A stretch of DNA of 64,000 bases from Bremia lactucae (Eukaryota; Oomycota; Peronosporomycetes; Peronosporales; Peronosporaceae). This document shows positions 10,452-21,388 of the stretch, piece after piece. The notes under the pieces were generated by a model. The model had not been told where the DNA came from. It did no database searches and saw only the letters and a list, made by a program, of their open reading frames with translations. Location of the stretch: NCBI RefSeq assembly GCF_004359215.1, contig NC_090616.1:1775976-1839975 (forward strand), written 5' to 3'. Every line of letters begins with the position of its first letter. Positions within the stretch are counted from its first letter, which is position 1. The position numbers were made by a program, and so were the translations under genes.

Positions 10452-13020
10452 CTAATCACGGCCCAGACGCCCACTAGATGGCGCATCATGGTGCTCGTGA
10501 AGGATCATCAGCTTGAGATCTGTGTCATGAGGCACATAGATTCTCAAGGGATCACAAGGTGACAGCTGATGCCGTAACAGGTCATCACTGTAGCTAAAGC
10601 GATATAGCTTAGCTTTCAGGTGCGACGGAAGGGAAACCTTTCGTCCACCGAAGTGATCCAACAGCAGGCGACAGTGGTCGTCCTGACTGTAGCTCTCTTT
10701 TATCTCAGAGGCCAATGAGCTCGCCACGTGGTATGCCTTCATGGCTGCCAACGTTGACGGCTGAAATTGTGCTTTCGCACTAGACACACTTTCCTGGTGT
10801 CTAACCTCGAAGTCTGGTCTGCGCGATAAAGCGTCAGCCAAGACATTCGACTTACCCGGCTTATATTCAACTTTGAAATTAAATTCAGAGAAGAATGTGA
10901 GCCATCTTGCCATTCTAGGCGAGAGGTGCGGTGAGTTTATTGCGGTCCGCAGTGATGCGTGATCCGTATAAACCACAAATGGTTCGGTGCCCAATAGGTG
11001 CACACGAAACTTGACAAGAGCATACTTTATTGAAAGTAGCTCTTTGTCATGCACAGGGTAATTCAGTTCCGCGGCTTTTAATAGCCGGGACTGATAAGAG
11101 ATGACNNNNNNNNNNNNNNNNNNNNNNNNNNNNNNNNNNNNNNNNNNNNNNNNNNNNNNNNNNNNNNNNNNNNNNNNNNNNNNNNNNNNNNNNNNNNNNN
11201 NNNNNNNNNNNNNNNNNNNNNNNNNNNNNNNNNNNNNNNNNNNNNNNNNNNNNNNNNNNNNNNNNNNNNNNNNNNNNNNNNNNNNNNNNNNNNNNNNNNN
11301 NNNNNNNNNNNNNNNNNNNNNNNNNNNNNNNNNNNNNNNNNNNNNNNNNNNNNNNNNNNNNNNNNNNNNNNNNNNNNNNNNNNNNNNNNNNNNNNNNNNN
11401 NNNNNNNNNNNNNNNNNNNNNNNNNNNNNNNNNNNNNNNNNNNNNNNNNNNNNNNNNNNNNNNNNNNNNNNNNNNNNNNNNNNNNNNNNNNNNNNNNNNN
11501 NNNNNNNNNNNNNNNNNNNNNNNNNNNNNNNNNNNNNNNNNNNNNNNNNNNNNNNNNNNNNNNNNNNNNNNNNNNNNNNNNNNNNNNNNNNNNNNNNNNN
11601 NNNNNNNNNNNNNNNNNNNNNNNNNNNNNNNNNNNNNNNNNNNNNNNNNNNNNNNNNNNNNNNNNNNNNNNNNNNNNNNNNNNNNNNNNNNNNNNNNNNN
11701 NNNNNNNNNNNNNNNNNNNNNNNNNNNNNNNNNNNNNNNNNNNNNNNNNNNNNNNNNNNNNNNNNNNNNNNNNNNNNNNNNNNNNNNNNNNNNNNNNNNN
11801 NNNNNNNNNNNNNNNNNNNNNNNNNNNNNNNNNNNNNNNNNNNNNNNNNNNNNNNNNNNNNNNNNNNNNNNNNNNNNNNNNNNNNNNNNNNNNNNNNNNN
11901 NNNNNNNNNNNNNNNNNNNNNNNNNNNNNNNNNNNNNNNNNNNNNNNNNNNNNNNNNNNNNNNNNNNNNNNNNNNNNNNNNNNNNNNNNNNNNNNNNNNN
12001 NNNNNNNNNNNNNNNNNNNNNNNNNNNNNNNNNNNNNNNNNNNNNNNNNNNNNNTAACCAAACCCATTCTGTGTCCTTTTTTAGAAGATCAGATAATGGT
12101 TTAGTTTGCTCCGCATAATTCTTGCTATACTTATGCAAGTAATTAGCGAGCCCTAGGTATTAGCACAAATCCTTCACATGCCGTGGTTTGGCCATTCCTT
12201 TACTGATTTTACCTTACCTGGGTCCGCTCCTTCACCAAGTGTACCTCCTGCAACCTAGCACAGGTATCTCAGGAACCCCTATGACGCATTTTTGCAAGTT
12301 GACGTACAATCAGGCGTCCTTCAATGTCTACAACACAGGACCTAAATGACGCTTGTGCGACTCAATTGCGCTCAGTCCGTTCTTGGCCCTACTATGCACG
12401 AATACATCGTCAAAGTAATGGTAGGCACGGTGCTGACGCATCACGTGAGCCACCACTCGGTGAATGTCGCTGGTGCGTTTTTTAACCTTGGGGCATCACA
12501 AGCCACTCCCAAAGCATATCGCTTGGGGTGCTTACTGCCGTTTTGGCTTCATCGAACTCTCTCATGAGTACCTGATTGTAGCCATCCTTTAAATCCAACG
12601 CGGAAAATAGTTGACTTTTCCATGGAGTTCAACAAGACATCTTTCCGTGGGATTGGCGTTTGCGCCGGTATGGTCGCCGTGTTCAGCTTATTGTAAGCAT
12701 AAACCACGAACCATCCACATGTGGCTTTACACACAAAAGGTCGGGCTGCAGTGAGGCGATTTGCTCTCACGCACATGTCCCGCCATGGCTCGCTTGTCGA
12801 AGAACGCATCGATATAATCGACTTGTTCTTTCGGCAACGGCCATTGCCTGGTCACACAATACTTGGTGCCAGGTTCGAGGTCTATCTCGTGCCCGATGCC
12901 CCTATCTGCTGGTAAGCGGCTCGGCACTTATTCTGGGAACACATCACGATGTTTTCACAGAACCTCAAGAACGGACTGTCTCTTAAGGCATCCCAGTCTT
13001 GAACAGCGAATCGTTTCTAA
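10452..13020 (-). pseudogene. Gyp1-B RT and RNase H, interrupted by an assembly gap
   Basis: An open stretch at 10452-11054 encodes the RNase H end and spacer (HDKELLSIKYALVKFRVHLL, TDHASLRTAINSPHL, KPGKSNVLADALSRRPDF). After the gap, RT pieces appear at 12549-12930 (KYCVTRQWPLPKEQVDYID, PTFCVRKATCG-like). Its left part is the best-preserved pol segment of Gyp1 here. Confidence 0.82.
11106..12054. other. Assembly gap (949 N)
   Basis: A run of N within Gyp1-B pol. The flanks match copy A positions about 155 bp apart (roughly 3610 and 3766), so either the gap is over-sized or it hides an insertion of about 0.8 kb. Confidence 0.99.
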
Positions 13021-13024
13021 TTGT

Positions 13025-13222
13025 CCGTCTCTGGCTCTGTACCTCGGACGCGGTTCTCCACTGTTCGACCACGAAAAAAAAATCAAACTGCTCCAACTGA
13101 GCTACATGTTGCTCAGGAGGATTGCCCATGAGCCCGGCCAGGACTTGTTCACCAAGTCCCTGCGCCAAGTGCTCTGCCATCTTCCGATGATATTTGGAGA
13201 GGTGGCGAATGAGCCCAATCAA
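13025..13222 (-). pseudogene. Gyp1-B gag N-terminal remnant
   Basis: It encodes the start of Gag (GLGEQVLAGLMGNPPEQHVA, compare the same part of copy A) and then joins RT-linker sequence directly near 13020-13035. Capsid, zinc knuckle and protease are absent. Confidence 0.75.
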
Positions 13223-13499
13223 TATTGAGGCTCAGCATCGTGTACACACGCAGAGATGCTGCTCGTGGGAAGGAATCCAAGTGCTACCAAGCGTAAGCGG
13301 GCACGTCGTAATGTGGCCACGCTCTACTTAGACACACACCCTAGCACAACGACGAGGCGTTTAACCTGCTTTTCTTGCGTGCAGTGAGGTAGTTGTGGTG
13401 GGCGCGCAAGCGACCTCACCCAACACACTAAGTACTCTAGTTAAGTGTCGTCACGGGAGCGGTAATCCGTCTCCTCGTGCGCACTTACCAAGTAGGAAG

Positions 13500-13845
13500 T
13501 AGTTTTCAGACTGATTTATATTTAATAGAATTAAATGCAAATACCTATTTTTACCAAATAAAATGATATCTCTATAGAAAACACTTAATATGTAATGCGA
13601 GCGTATCTTTCTAGATACCTCGCGTAACGGATGACGCTAGCCGTCATCACAGATGACGATAGGCGTCATCCCTTCTAACGTTAATACACCCATGTGCATC
13701 ACATCCACAAGGGTTGGTCACAAATGTGCACTACACCCAGGTGTTGGGTCTAATTACTATTATTTAGTAATTGACCATCCCCTTAAGTACACCAAGTGTA
13801 CTTACCGGGGACTGTGTAACATTAGGGCAACTTTGGCCCGTTACA
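13500..13845 (-). repeat. Gyp1-B 5' LTR
   Basis: Homologous to the shared LTR and to 1-152. The minus strand starts TGTAACGGGCC at 13845. It carries its own small duplication of a GATGACG-type motif near 13630-13670. The inner end is approximate. Confidence 0.8.
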
Positions 13846-14119
13846 CAATGTGTGCCCCGTTACAGGGAGAACCTTGTCCATGTCTCAAGTATGTAAGCAG
13901 GTAGCGTAGTGGCTATATACATGGCTACATTTCTACAGAATAAAACAATGTGGGATCTTTATCATCACAGTGATATATAGGGTCTAGAATATCTTTTTGG
14001 AACTAATATTCAACACGACAAAAAAACCTAAGAATGTGATTTTGGGGTGACACTGTACGTAGGGCGATATAGTTACGCTTAATCAACATGAAAACAAAGA
14101 CAACCTGCGTGACGGGTTC

Positions 14120-14400
14120 TGTCGCGAAGCTACCTCTTATATTAAGTTAAAGGAAAAAAATTAAACTCAAAGAGTCACTGAGTTTTACAGAACTAATAGG
14201 TATAACAACACAATGAGTCTTTTAAAGCTTGTCAAGCTGAACGAATTCTAGTTAATGGAATTCAGTGGTTCAGATAAACCAAGTGGCAACTAAAACTCTA
14301 GAGTCATACCTTTGAAAGGCTAAGTACTCTCACCGATCGAAACGCAAACCTTAGGATTGCTCACCTCACTTACGATCGAAAATGGAAACTGAACTTTATC
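14120..14400 (-). repeat. Old Gyp3 solo LTR (partial)
   Basis: The reverse complement resembles the Gyp3 LTRs at 34690-35060 and 53400-53720: shared elements include an AAAGAGTCACTGAG-like motif, CTTGTC..GAATTC and AAGTGGCAACTAA in matching order. No internal Gyp3 sequence adjoins it. It is divergent, so the boundaries are approximate. Confidence 0.5.
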
Positions 14401-15509
14401 TATTGTTAAAAATATAAAATCTTACCTTATACTTTAATAATACTGACAATATTATTAATAACGATAATATTCTTTATTCTTCCTCCTGTGGTAATAATAA
14501 TTATGTAATGGGCTAGGAGATAATTTCGTATACGGTAATGCGACTCCCTGTTATAAAAGTGAAGGCTCACTCCAAACTTACGGTAACACGTAAAATGCAT
14601 AATTTCTCGTGCGTACACGAGAAAAGAGCAGAAGCATTGAAGAGCAGTGATTTTTTTTTGGTTCTAGGGCCATCAAATTTATTGCGCATCTTCGTGCATC
14701 ATGCTATCCTAAACAAATTCAATGTAATTAGAAAGGACGGTTGAAGTTGCCAAATGCAATTGTGCTATTTACGAAGATGCTCAAGATTTTTTTTGCCCGC
14801 CACATGATTTTTTGCGACATAAAGTATAAATACTGCCATTCCACTATAACATAAGTATTTGAGTCAGCTCTGACACCACGCTTGCTTAAAATAAATACAA
14901 AACCGGATATCCTCTGCGCCCATGACACCTTTGTCGACAATTTTTTAAAGCTTATTAGCTCGCGTACCGTCCTACACAGTATGAAAGTACCCGGCCGGAC
15001 GTCCCACGTTGCATCAGGTAAGCAAGTTCACACCAGAACTTCAACCAAGTGTTTTGGCGTTCAAGTTGTTTTCGTCGCGAATTGCAAAAATAATGACACG
15101 CTGCAGAGACCACAAGTTGCTTGATGTCTGATCGCTACCTTAATAAATTCTGAAAGGCAAAATTGGAATAATTTCTTTCGCTTGAAAGCCATCAAATCAT
15201 GAATTATTAATGCAAGGGAATTGTCATGTGTCTTCAAGTGTCTTTCTGGTCACAATTTCTTTACAAAAAAACGGAGAAAATGTCCGGATGGTTTTTGATT
15301 GGGATCGCGTCAAGGCCATAATAGTTCCTTAGGTTACGATTTGAAGCTTGATGCACCCTTTAAGCGTGTGTTTGTGTATAAATTGGTTTCCAATTCGAAG
15401 AAATAGATAGGCTGCATTTGCAGAAAAGGAGTCGAAAGGCAGCAGAAAATTCATTTTTGACATCGACGTCCGTCGAGAAGCTTCACACTTTTCAATTCTT
15501 TGTTCATTC
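14401..15509. other. Intergenic DNA upstream of lipase 1
   Basis: AT-rich, with no supported gene. From 15130 onward it belongs to the inverted duplication and holds the presumed promoter of lipase 1. A stretch near 14735-14830 resembles 20830-20900 in the spacer. Confidence 0.6.
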
Positions 15510-16943
15510 ATGACGATACTACTGCATCTCGTGGTACTAGTTCTTGCCGTAGCGCTTCCTACGAACGCAAGTAACCAATTTCCACTCATTTTGGTCAATG
15601 GGTTTCTTGGATGGGGTCGCGACGAACTCAATGGTTTTCGCTATTGGGGCGGAATCCAGGGTGACTTTGAAACAGAGCTCAAAGGTCAAGGTTACACGGT
15701 CTACACTGCTGCCGTTGGTCCCTTTTCGAGCAATTGGGATCGTGCGTGTGAGCTCTATGCTATCATTAAAGGCGGCCAAGTCGACTATGGCCAGATACAC
15801 TCGACAACTTACAACCATTTTCGCTATGGACGCAACTATACTGGATTGTATCCCCAGTGGGGTACAGCCAACTCAGATGGCTCCATCAACAAGGTCCACC
15901 TTGTAGGGCACAGCATGGGTGGCCAAACCATTCGAATGCTCGCTCAAATGCTTGCTTTTGGTACCACTGGTGCTCCCACTGTAGAGGACCCGTTGTCCCA
16001 TCCACTGTTCAAAGGAGGAAAGAAATGGGTCCACTCGATCACGACGATTTCAACGCCCAATCAAGGCACGACCTTGGGTGATGGCATCTCGGTGATTGGA
16101 AACAATGTCAAGAACCTCTTTGTAGGTCTTTTAAATGTCGTAGGTCTCCTTGGAGATAGTGGCTCCATGATTTACGATGCCAAGTTGGAACATTGGGGTA
16201 TATCTCCAAAAGAGTGGAATGAACCCATTCCAGAATATCTGGACCGTGTCTTTTCAAGCCCCATCTTTGCTCGAGGGTTTCGCGACATCAGTCTCTGGAG
16301 CTTATCTACCAGTGGGGCCAAAGAGGAGGCAACGTGGGTAACAACGCTTAGTGATGTGTATTACTATAGCTATAGCACGTTAGATACATTTGAATCACTA
16401 GACATTCTCCTACGCAAAATATCCCGGCCTAATCTCGTGACCATGTTGCTACCATTGCGACCATTTAGCGCTTTTATTGGAAGTCGCTATACAACCGATC
16501 AGCTCCAGCTTTCGACGGACTGGCAGCCTAATGATGGCATTGTCAATACAATATCAATGGCGTCGGACGGAGTCGGACCTAGCATCGTATTCACAGGCAC
16601 GTCAGCACTTGGAAGGTGGCACATGATGCCTCAAGTAAATCGACTAGACCACCTTGCGATCGTTGGAGTGACCCTCCACACGCAAGTGCTGACTTTGTAC
16701 AAAGTCCATGCAGCGCTTTTAGATGCACTGCCGACGAGAGTCATCCCCTCGCGCCAATTGACCACCGAACCTGAAGCAGTTGCACAGCTCGATGCTGCCA
16801 TGAAGGATTTGTCTCAAGCTACGATGAGCGTAAAGACAAAAGCTGATCTCGCGTTGTTGTGTCAGAATGCGACAGACGCGCGTAAACAGAGCTACTGCGC
16901 CAAGATGCTCGAAGCTGATTCCTGGAATCGTCTCCGAGGATGA
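15510..16943 (+). CDS. Secreted triacylglycerol lipase of bacterial type, copy 1
   Basis: A 477-residue alpha/beta-hydrolase expected to hydrolyse acylglycerols outside the cell. Residues 1-21 form a signal peptide (hydrophobic, ending TNAS). The fold matches the zinc lipases of Geobacillus and Staphylococcus (families I.5/I.6): nucleophile elbow GHSMGG (Ser135), catalytic Asp342 in NDG and His381 in LDHL. Candidate zinc ligands by analogy with Geobacillus L1 lipase are Asp77, His97 and His103; the fourth position is Glu227 here, not Asp. The usual HGFTGWG near the oxyanion hole reads NGFLGWG. No introns. The start is the only Met that gives a signal peptide. It converges with copy 2. Confidence 0.92.
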   Translation: MTILLHLVVLVLAVALPTNASNQFPLILVNGFLGWGRDELNGFRYWGGIQGDFETELKGQGYTVYTAAVGPFSSNWDRACELYAIIKGGQVDYGQIHSTTYNHFRYGRNYTGLYPQWGTANSDGSINKVHLVGHSMGGQTIRMLAQMLAFGTTGAPTVEDPLSHPLFKGGKKWVHSITTISTPNQGTTLGDGISVIGNNVKNLFVGLLNVVGLLGDSGSMIYDAKLEHWGISPKEWNEPIPEYLDRVFSSPIFARGFRDISLWSLSTSGAKEEATWVTTLSDVYYYSYSTLDTFESLDILLRKISRPNLVTMLLPLRPFSAFIGSRYTTDQLQLSTDWQPNDGIVNTISMASDGVGPSIVFTGTSALGRWHMMPQVNRLDHLAIVGVTLHTQVLTLYKVHAALLDALPTRVIPSRQLTTEPEAVAQLDAAMKDLSQATMSVKTKADLALLCQNATDARKQSYCAKMLEADSWNRLRG

Positions 16944-17273
16944 GTGTTGTGATCATGGCGGTTCAAAGTCTTACGTTTAAGTTTTTCATGACAAATTTGA
17001 ATAAAAATTGTGCATTTTGTATTGCAATAGCAAGGAAATTGTTAGCTTTTAAATTGACGAGAATGTTTTGCTGAACCTGTAAACCTAGGGATCTTTTGTG
17101 ACAGGAATTCATAAGAGCTTAAGCATTAAGGTAAGACGACGATTGTGGAAGGACCTTAAGGCCGGAAGAGCTGTAAGTGATTTCTAAGCGCCAATTACGA
17201 TTCAAAAATGATAAATGCTGGATATAGCGACTGTTACTCGCCCGGTCCTAAACAAAATCAAGATTCTGTTATA

Positions 17274-17495
17274 TTAAGGCGCACTTCGTTCCGTCGAAAT
17301 ACTTTCAAGTAGAAGTTTTAGATAAAATTTGAAAACCGTGAGAGATTGAGCTGGAGCATTGTCCTTCACGCATTCGAGAGTCAGCGGCAAGCCTTGCACA
17401 AGACACATGGCAAACTCGAATGCTCTGCTACCTCCCAATAGTGCCGTCGACTGGCTGATTATGGCAGCCTCTAACCAGTTTAAAGGCAGCGGCAC
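17274..17495 (-). CDS. Hypothetical 73-aa frame between convergent lipases
   Basis: It starts MPLPLNWLEAA and ends STERSAP. The same frame, with four amino-acid differences and no stop or indel, is present in the other arm at 26233-26454. No domain or signal is recognised. It could be lipase 3'-flanking DNA that is open by chance; preservation since the duplication is mildly suggestive only. Confidence 0.25.
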   Translation of the reverse strand: MPLPLNWLEAAIISQSTALLGGSRAFEFAMCLVQGLPLTLECVKDNAPAQSLTVFKFYLKLLLESISTERSAP

Positions 17496-17564
17496 TTAGC
17501 CAGCCATTTAAGTCTTTAACTAGCTGCAATCGGTCTTTGCACTTTGCATTCACTCGCGACAAAA

Positions 17565-17625
17565 AAAGAGCCTTTGAAAGCTTAATTTTAACGTAAGAAG
17601 AGCATTTGAAAGCTTAATTTTAACG
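17565..17625. repeat. Two-unit direct repeat downstream of lipase 2
   Basis: A unit of about 30 bp containing TTTGAAAGCTTAATTTTAAC occurs twice. The same doublet lies in the other arm at about 26105-26165, so it predates the inverted duplication. Confidence 0.8.
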
Positions 17626-17707
17626 ACTGCATTAAAAAGTCATTATTGGGTTTCGACACTGTTAACATGAACTTTTCTTGCGAATACGACGCGTTTCCAA
17701 TTATGTC

Positions 17708-19141
17708 TTAAACTTGGAGACGCTGTGTGGGCGCAGATTTTACCGTATTTGCACAATATCTCTGTTGATAGGTGTTGACAGGATTCTGGCACAACAACGC
17801 GAGATCAGATTTGGTATTTAGACTCGTCGATGCTGCATTCAGATTCGAAATGGCGGCATGCAGCTGTGCCACAGCTTTCGGCGCGTCTGCCAATCGGCGC
17901 GAGCTGTTAGCCCTATCCGGGAGTGCATACAGAAGAGCTGCATGACCTGTGTATAGATCTAGTACTTGCGAGCGGATAGTCACACCGATGATTGCGAGGT
18001 GGTCCAATCGTTGAAGTTGAGGCATTTCGTTCCACTTTCCAGGTAGTGAGATTCCACTGAAAGGGACGCTCGTTCCAATTCCGTCATTAGCCATTGAAAT
18101 TGTATTAACAACCCCGTCATTGGGTTGCCACGCAGTTGGTAGGCGGAGCTGATCCGATGTGTACCGTCCACCTAGAAAAAAACCAAAGGGGCGCAATGGA
18201 AGCGACATAGTGAAAAGATTCGGCAATGAAACTTTTCGCAGGAGAATGTCGAGGGTCTCAAACGTGTCCACATTGCTATAACTATAGTAATATACATCAC
18301 TAAGCGTTGTTACCCACGCCGCCTCCTCTTTGGCCCCACCGGTAGATAAGCTCCAGAGACTGATGTCGCGGAAGCCTCGAGCAAAGATGGGGCTTGAAAA
18401 GACACGGTCCAGATACAATGAAATAGATTCGTTCGACTTTTTCGGAGAAATGCCCCACTGGTCCATTTTGGCATCGTATATCAATGAGACACTATCTCCG
18501 ACAAGACCCATGACATTCGCCAAACCTGCAGCGAGGTTCTTGACACTGTTTCCAATCACCGAGAAGCCATCACTCAAGGTCGTGCCTTGATTGGGCGTTG
18601 AAATGGTCGTGATCGAGTGCACCCATTTCTTTCCTCCTTTGAATAGCGGATGGGACAACCGGTCCTCTACAGTGGGAGCACCAGTGGTGCCATAAGCAAG
18701 CATTTGAGCGAGCATTCGAATGGTCTGGCCACCCATGCTGTGCCCTACAAGGTGGACCTTGTTGATGGAGCCATCTGAGTTGGTTGTGCCCCACTGGGGA
18801 TACAATCCGGTGTAGTTGCGTCCAAAGCGAAAATGATTGTAAGTCGTCGAGTGTATCTGGCCGTAGTCGACTTGACCGCCTTTAATAACAGCATAAAGCT
18901 CACATGCACGATCCCAATTGCTGGAAAAGGGACCAACGGCAGCAGTGTAGACAGTGTATCCTTGATCGTTGAGCTTGGTTTCAAAGTCTCCCTGGAGTCC
19001 GCCCCAATAGCGAAAACCGTTAAGCTCGTCGCGACCCCATCCGGTGAATCCATGGACCAGGATGATAGGGAATCGGTTTGATGCATGCGCGGGTACAGCA
19101 ATGGATAGTGCCAAGAGTGCAAAGGAGAAGAGTGTCAACAT
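17708..19141 (-). CDS. Secreted triacylglycerol lipase of bacterial type, copy 2
   Basis: A 477-residue intronless paralogue of copy 1 with signal peptide (to about residue 21, PAHAS). Unlike copy 1 it keeps HGFTGWG at the oxyanion hole and Asp at position 227 (KMDQWG), so all four zinc ligands of the bacterial family look present (Asp77, His97, His103, Asp227). Ser135 in GHSMGG, Asp342 and His381 form the expected triad. It is closest to copy 4 in the opposite arm. It converges on copy 1, with about 760 bp between stops. Confidence 0.93.
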   Translation of the reverse strand: MLTLFSFALLALSIAVPAHASNRFPIILVHGFTGWGRDELNGFRYWGGLQGDFETKLNDQGYTVYTAAVGPFSSNWDRACELYAVIKGGQVDYGQIHSTTYNHFRFGRNYTGLYPQWGTTNSDGSINKVHLVGHSMGGQTIRMLAQMLAYGTTGAPTVEDRLSHPLFKGGKKWVHSITTISTPNQGTTLSDGFSVIGNSVKNLAAGLANVMGLVGDSVSLIYDAKMDQWGISPKKSNESISLYLDRVFSSPIFARGFRDISLWSLSTGGAKEEAAWVTTLSDVYYYSYSNVDTFETLDILLRKVSLPNLFTMSLPLRPFGFFLGGRYTSDQLRLPTAWQPNDGVVNTISMANDGIGTSVPFSGISLPGKWNEMPQLQRLDHLAIIGVTIRSQVLDLYTGHAALLYALPDRANSSRRLADAPKAVAQLHAAISNLNAASTSLNTKSDLALLCQNPVNTYQQRYCANTVKSAPTQRLQV

Positions 19142-20310
19142 TACAACGTCGAAACGAAGAGAATTGACAAGTGGTTAACAAAGTGGCCAATTTTTTGGTG
19201 GTGGACAAGCGTGGTAATTGCTTTCACGGCAATAGGAAATCAATCTTATGAAAAAGATGCTTGCGTCTTAGAATTTCTTGTCCATGGGAACATCCGCTGT
19301 AGACTCACAGCTTGGTCTGTAAACAACAGATGGAGCTGTTAACTATTATGATCGGCAAATGGCATTGTCGGTCATGTTTCTATGACGTTGCCGTGAATAT
19401 AATTTCTTTTCAGTGATTCGACCTTCATTATCTCACATGACGCTATCCCGCTTTTCAAGTCAATGTTTCAAAAAATTCCTACTTGTATGACAATGTATTA
19501 AAAAGTACATCCAACTTTTGTCGTTTTGATTGGGAAAAATCTTAGAAAAAATATAGCGTCACGTGTTTGACGTAGTGTTAACAGAAAAGTTACATCATCA
19601 ATCTATTAGCGCTAAGGACGAGTATGACTAACAGTAGTACGTCCAATCGCAGTGTACTGGAGACATTATGAATGGAACTGATACCCTGTTTACAGAGCTT
19701 CAAATTGTCTGGCATCGGGCGATTGCATCTTGCCATGATGCATTCATGACTTCGCATAAGCACGCAATAAATAGTAAGCAACTTACTGCATGAAAATACA
19801 CAAATCATCAACGAAAAGCTGTTTTTCTCCCTCTAATACTCAACAATATTGCTAACGCTAAGGCGACACGACAGCTATAACTCGAAAGAGGGCACTCGCC
19901 AATATTAGCTGACCAAAAACGTCTGTTCTTCTGACTGCTTAATTTATTGCAATCCTATTAAAGAGAGAGACGCGCAGAAGGCTCTATGAACGACAAAGCT
20001 TGAAGATGAGAAATTATGCAAAGATTATAAATAATGCTTCTCGTACAGTTATTTAGACTTTCCTGTATGCACTTAGTACGGGAGAAGATACTGAAAACAT
20101 CGAATGCTTGTCACTGTGGTTAGGAGCTACAAAGCACTTCTTCGCAATTAAGCATGCAAGCGATAATTAAGTCGGCGTAATCCACTCAAGGCTGTAACGT
20201 TTTACGACTAGCCGTTGCTGCGTGAATGTATCGAACGCAAAGGACATTGCCGCTCTAGATTTTCAGTTAATTTTAATGATTGACTTCGAGGTAGTCCAGG
20301 TATTACTAAG

Positions 20311-20994
20311 ATGACAAAAATAAAACCGATAATAAATCAGGCTACTACGTAACGGCGCGATCGACACAGACTTACTATACCAAAAAGACGATTAACAAAC
20401 CGCACGAATAACTAAAGGTCCAGTTACAATTAAATCAACAATCAATAGGGCCAATGTCTCATTGCATCAATATTATTAAGTTTGGAGATTTTGGAACGAG
20501 TAAGGTAAATAATTAATAAAGACGATAATACGAAAGTCTTTATTTATTTCCCGAAGTCTTTATTTATTTGATATATATTTATTATTATTCTTATAGGAAA
20601 TGATACTTATCTAATGGACATTCCGTTACGGGTAGTTGGACCATTTGAATGCTCGCTGAAACGCTTCCTTATGGTACCACTGGTGCTCTTACTGAAGAAG
20701 ACCCCCCTACGAATTTGCCAATTCTGTACATGCCATCAAATTTTAATGATCAAATATAACAAACTCAAAGTAATCGTTTGCGCTGTAAACAACATGTTCC
20801 TATAAAAATTGGGGCCACCGGCGCTCAATACTGAAGTTGCCAAGTGCAATCGTGCTATCTGCGAAGTTGGCCAAGAATTTGCGGCTGCCCGACACGAATT
20901 TCATTTATGCATTAGCAACACAAAGTAAAAGTACCTCAACATAAAAACTTCAGCCCATCCCATCCGGTAACTGGCAAAAGAGGTGCTACATTCG
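20311..20994. other. AT-rich spacer beside the left arm
   Basis: No gene is supported. Bases 20400-20480 resemble part of the inverted-repeat element at 22785-23091 (shared AATGTCTCATTGCATCAATA-like motif). Confidence 0.5.
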
Positions 20995-21130
20995 ATCTTT
21001 GGACTCTCGCGACCAAAGAGATGCGCATTGAAAATTTAAACATTGAAGTACTAACTGCTGCATTGAAAATCATTATTGGGTTTCGACACTGTTCACATGA
21101 ACTTTTCATGCGAATACGACACGTTTTCAA

Positions 21131-21388
21131 TTATGCCTTAATCTTGGAGACGCCGTGTGGGCGCAGATTAATCGTATTTGCACAATATCTCTGTTGATAG
21201 GTATTGGCAGGATTCTGGCACAACAACGCGAGATCAGATTTGGTATTTAGACTCGTCGATGCTGCATTCAGATTCGAAATGGCGGCATGCAGTTGTGCCA
21301 CAGCTTTCGGCGCGTCTGCCAATCGGCGCGAGCTGTTAGCCCTATCCGGGAGTGCATACAGAAGAGCTGCATGACCTGTGTATAGATC
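21131..21388 (-). CDS. Lipase copy 3, C-terminal fragment cut by gap
   Basis: It encodes the last roughly 85 residues of a lipase almost identical to copy 2 (DLYTGHAALLYALPDRA through LALLCQNPANTYQQRYCAN) with a slightly different C terminus. The catalytic residues would lie in the gap. Whether the gene is complete cannot be told. Confidence 0.75.
   Translation of the reverse strand, partial: DLYTGHAALLYALPDRANSSRRLADAPKAVAQLHAAISNLNAASTSLNTKSDLALLCQNPANTYQQRYCANTINLRPHGVSKIKA

Larger units (their letters stand above)
7758..13845 (-). mobile_element. Gyp1 copy B, internally deleted chromovirus
   Basis: Same organisation and strand as copy A, but most of gag, the zinc knuckle, protease and linker are missing, and the chromodomain core is lost. 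Its 5' LTR is at 13845 and its 3' LTR is the shared LTR. It contains an assembly gap in the RT/RNase H region. It could only be mobilised by proteins supplied by another element. Confidence 0.88.
15130..20310 (+). repeat. Left arm of the lipase inverted duplication
   Basis: This about 5.2-kb segment matches the reverse complement of 23432-28372. Outer ends are marked by GATCGCTACC (15130) and its complement ending at 28372; inner ends by TATTACTAAG (20310) and CTTAGTAATA (23432). It contains lipase 1 (plus), a 73-codon frame and lipase 2 (minus). Arms have diverged by substitutions and small indels. Confidence 0.9.

Noticed and set aside
15537..15906. Frames overlapping the lipase start on both strands (also seen in copies 2, 4 and 5)
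   Set aside because: They recur only because the lipase DNA is duplicated. The lipase frame has all catalytic motifs.
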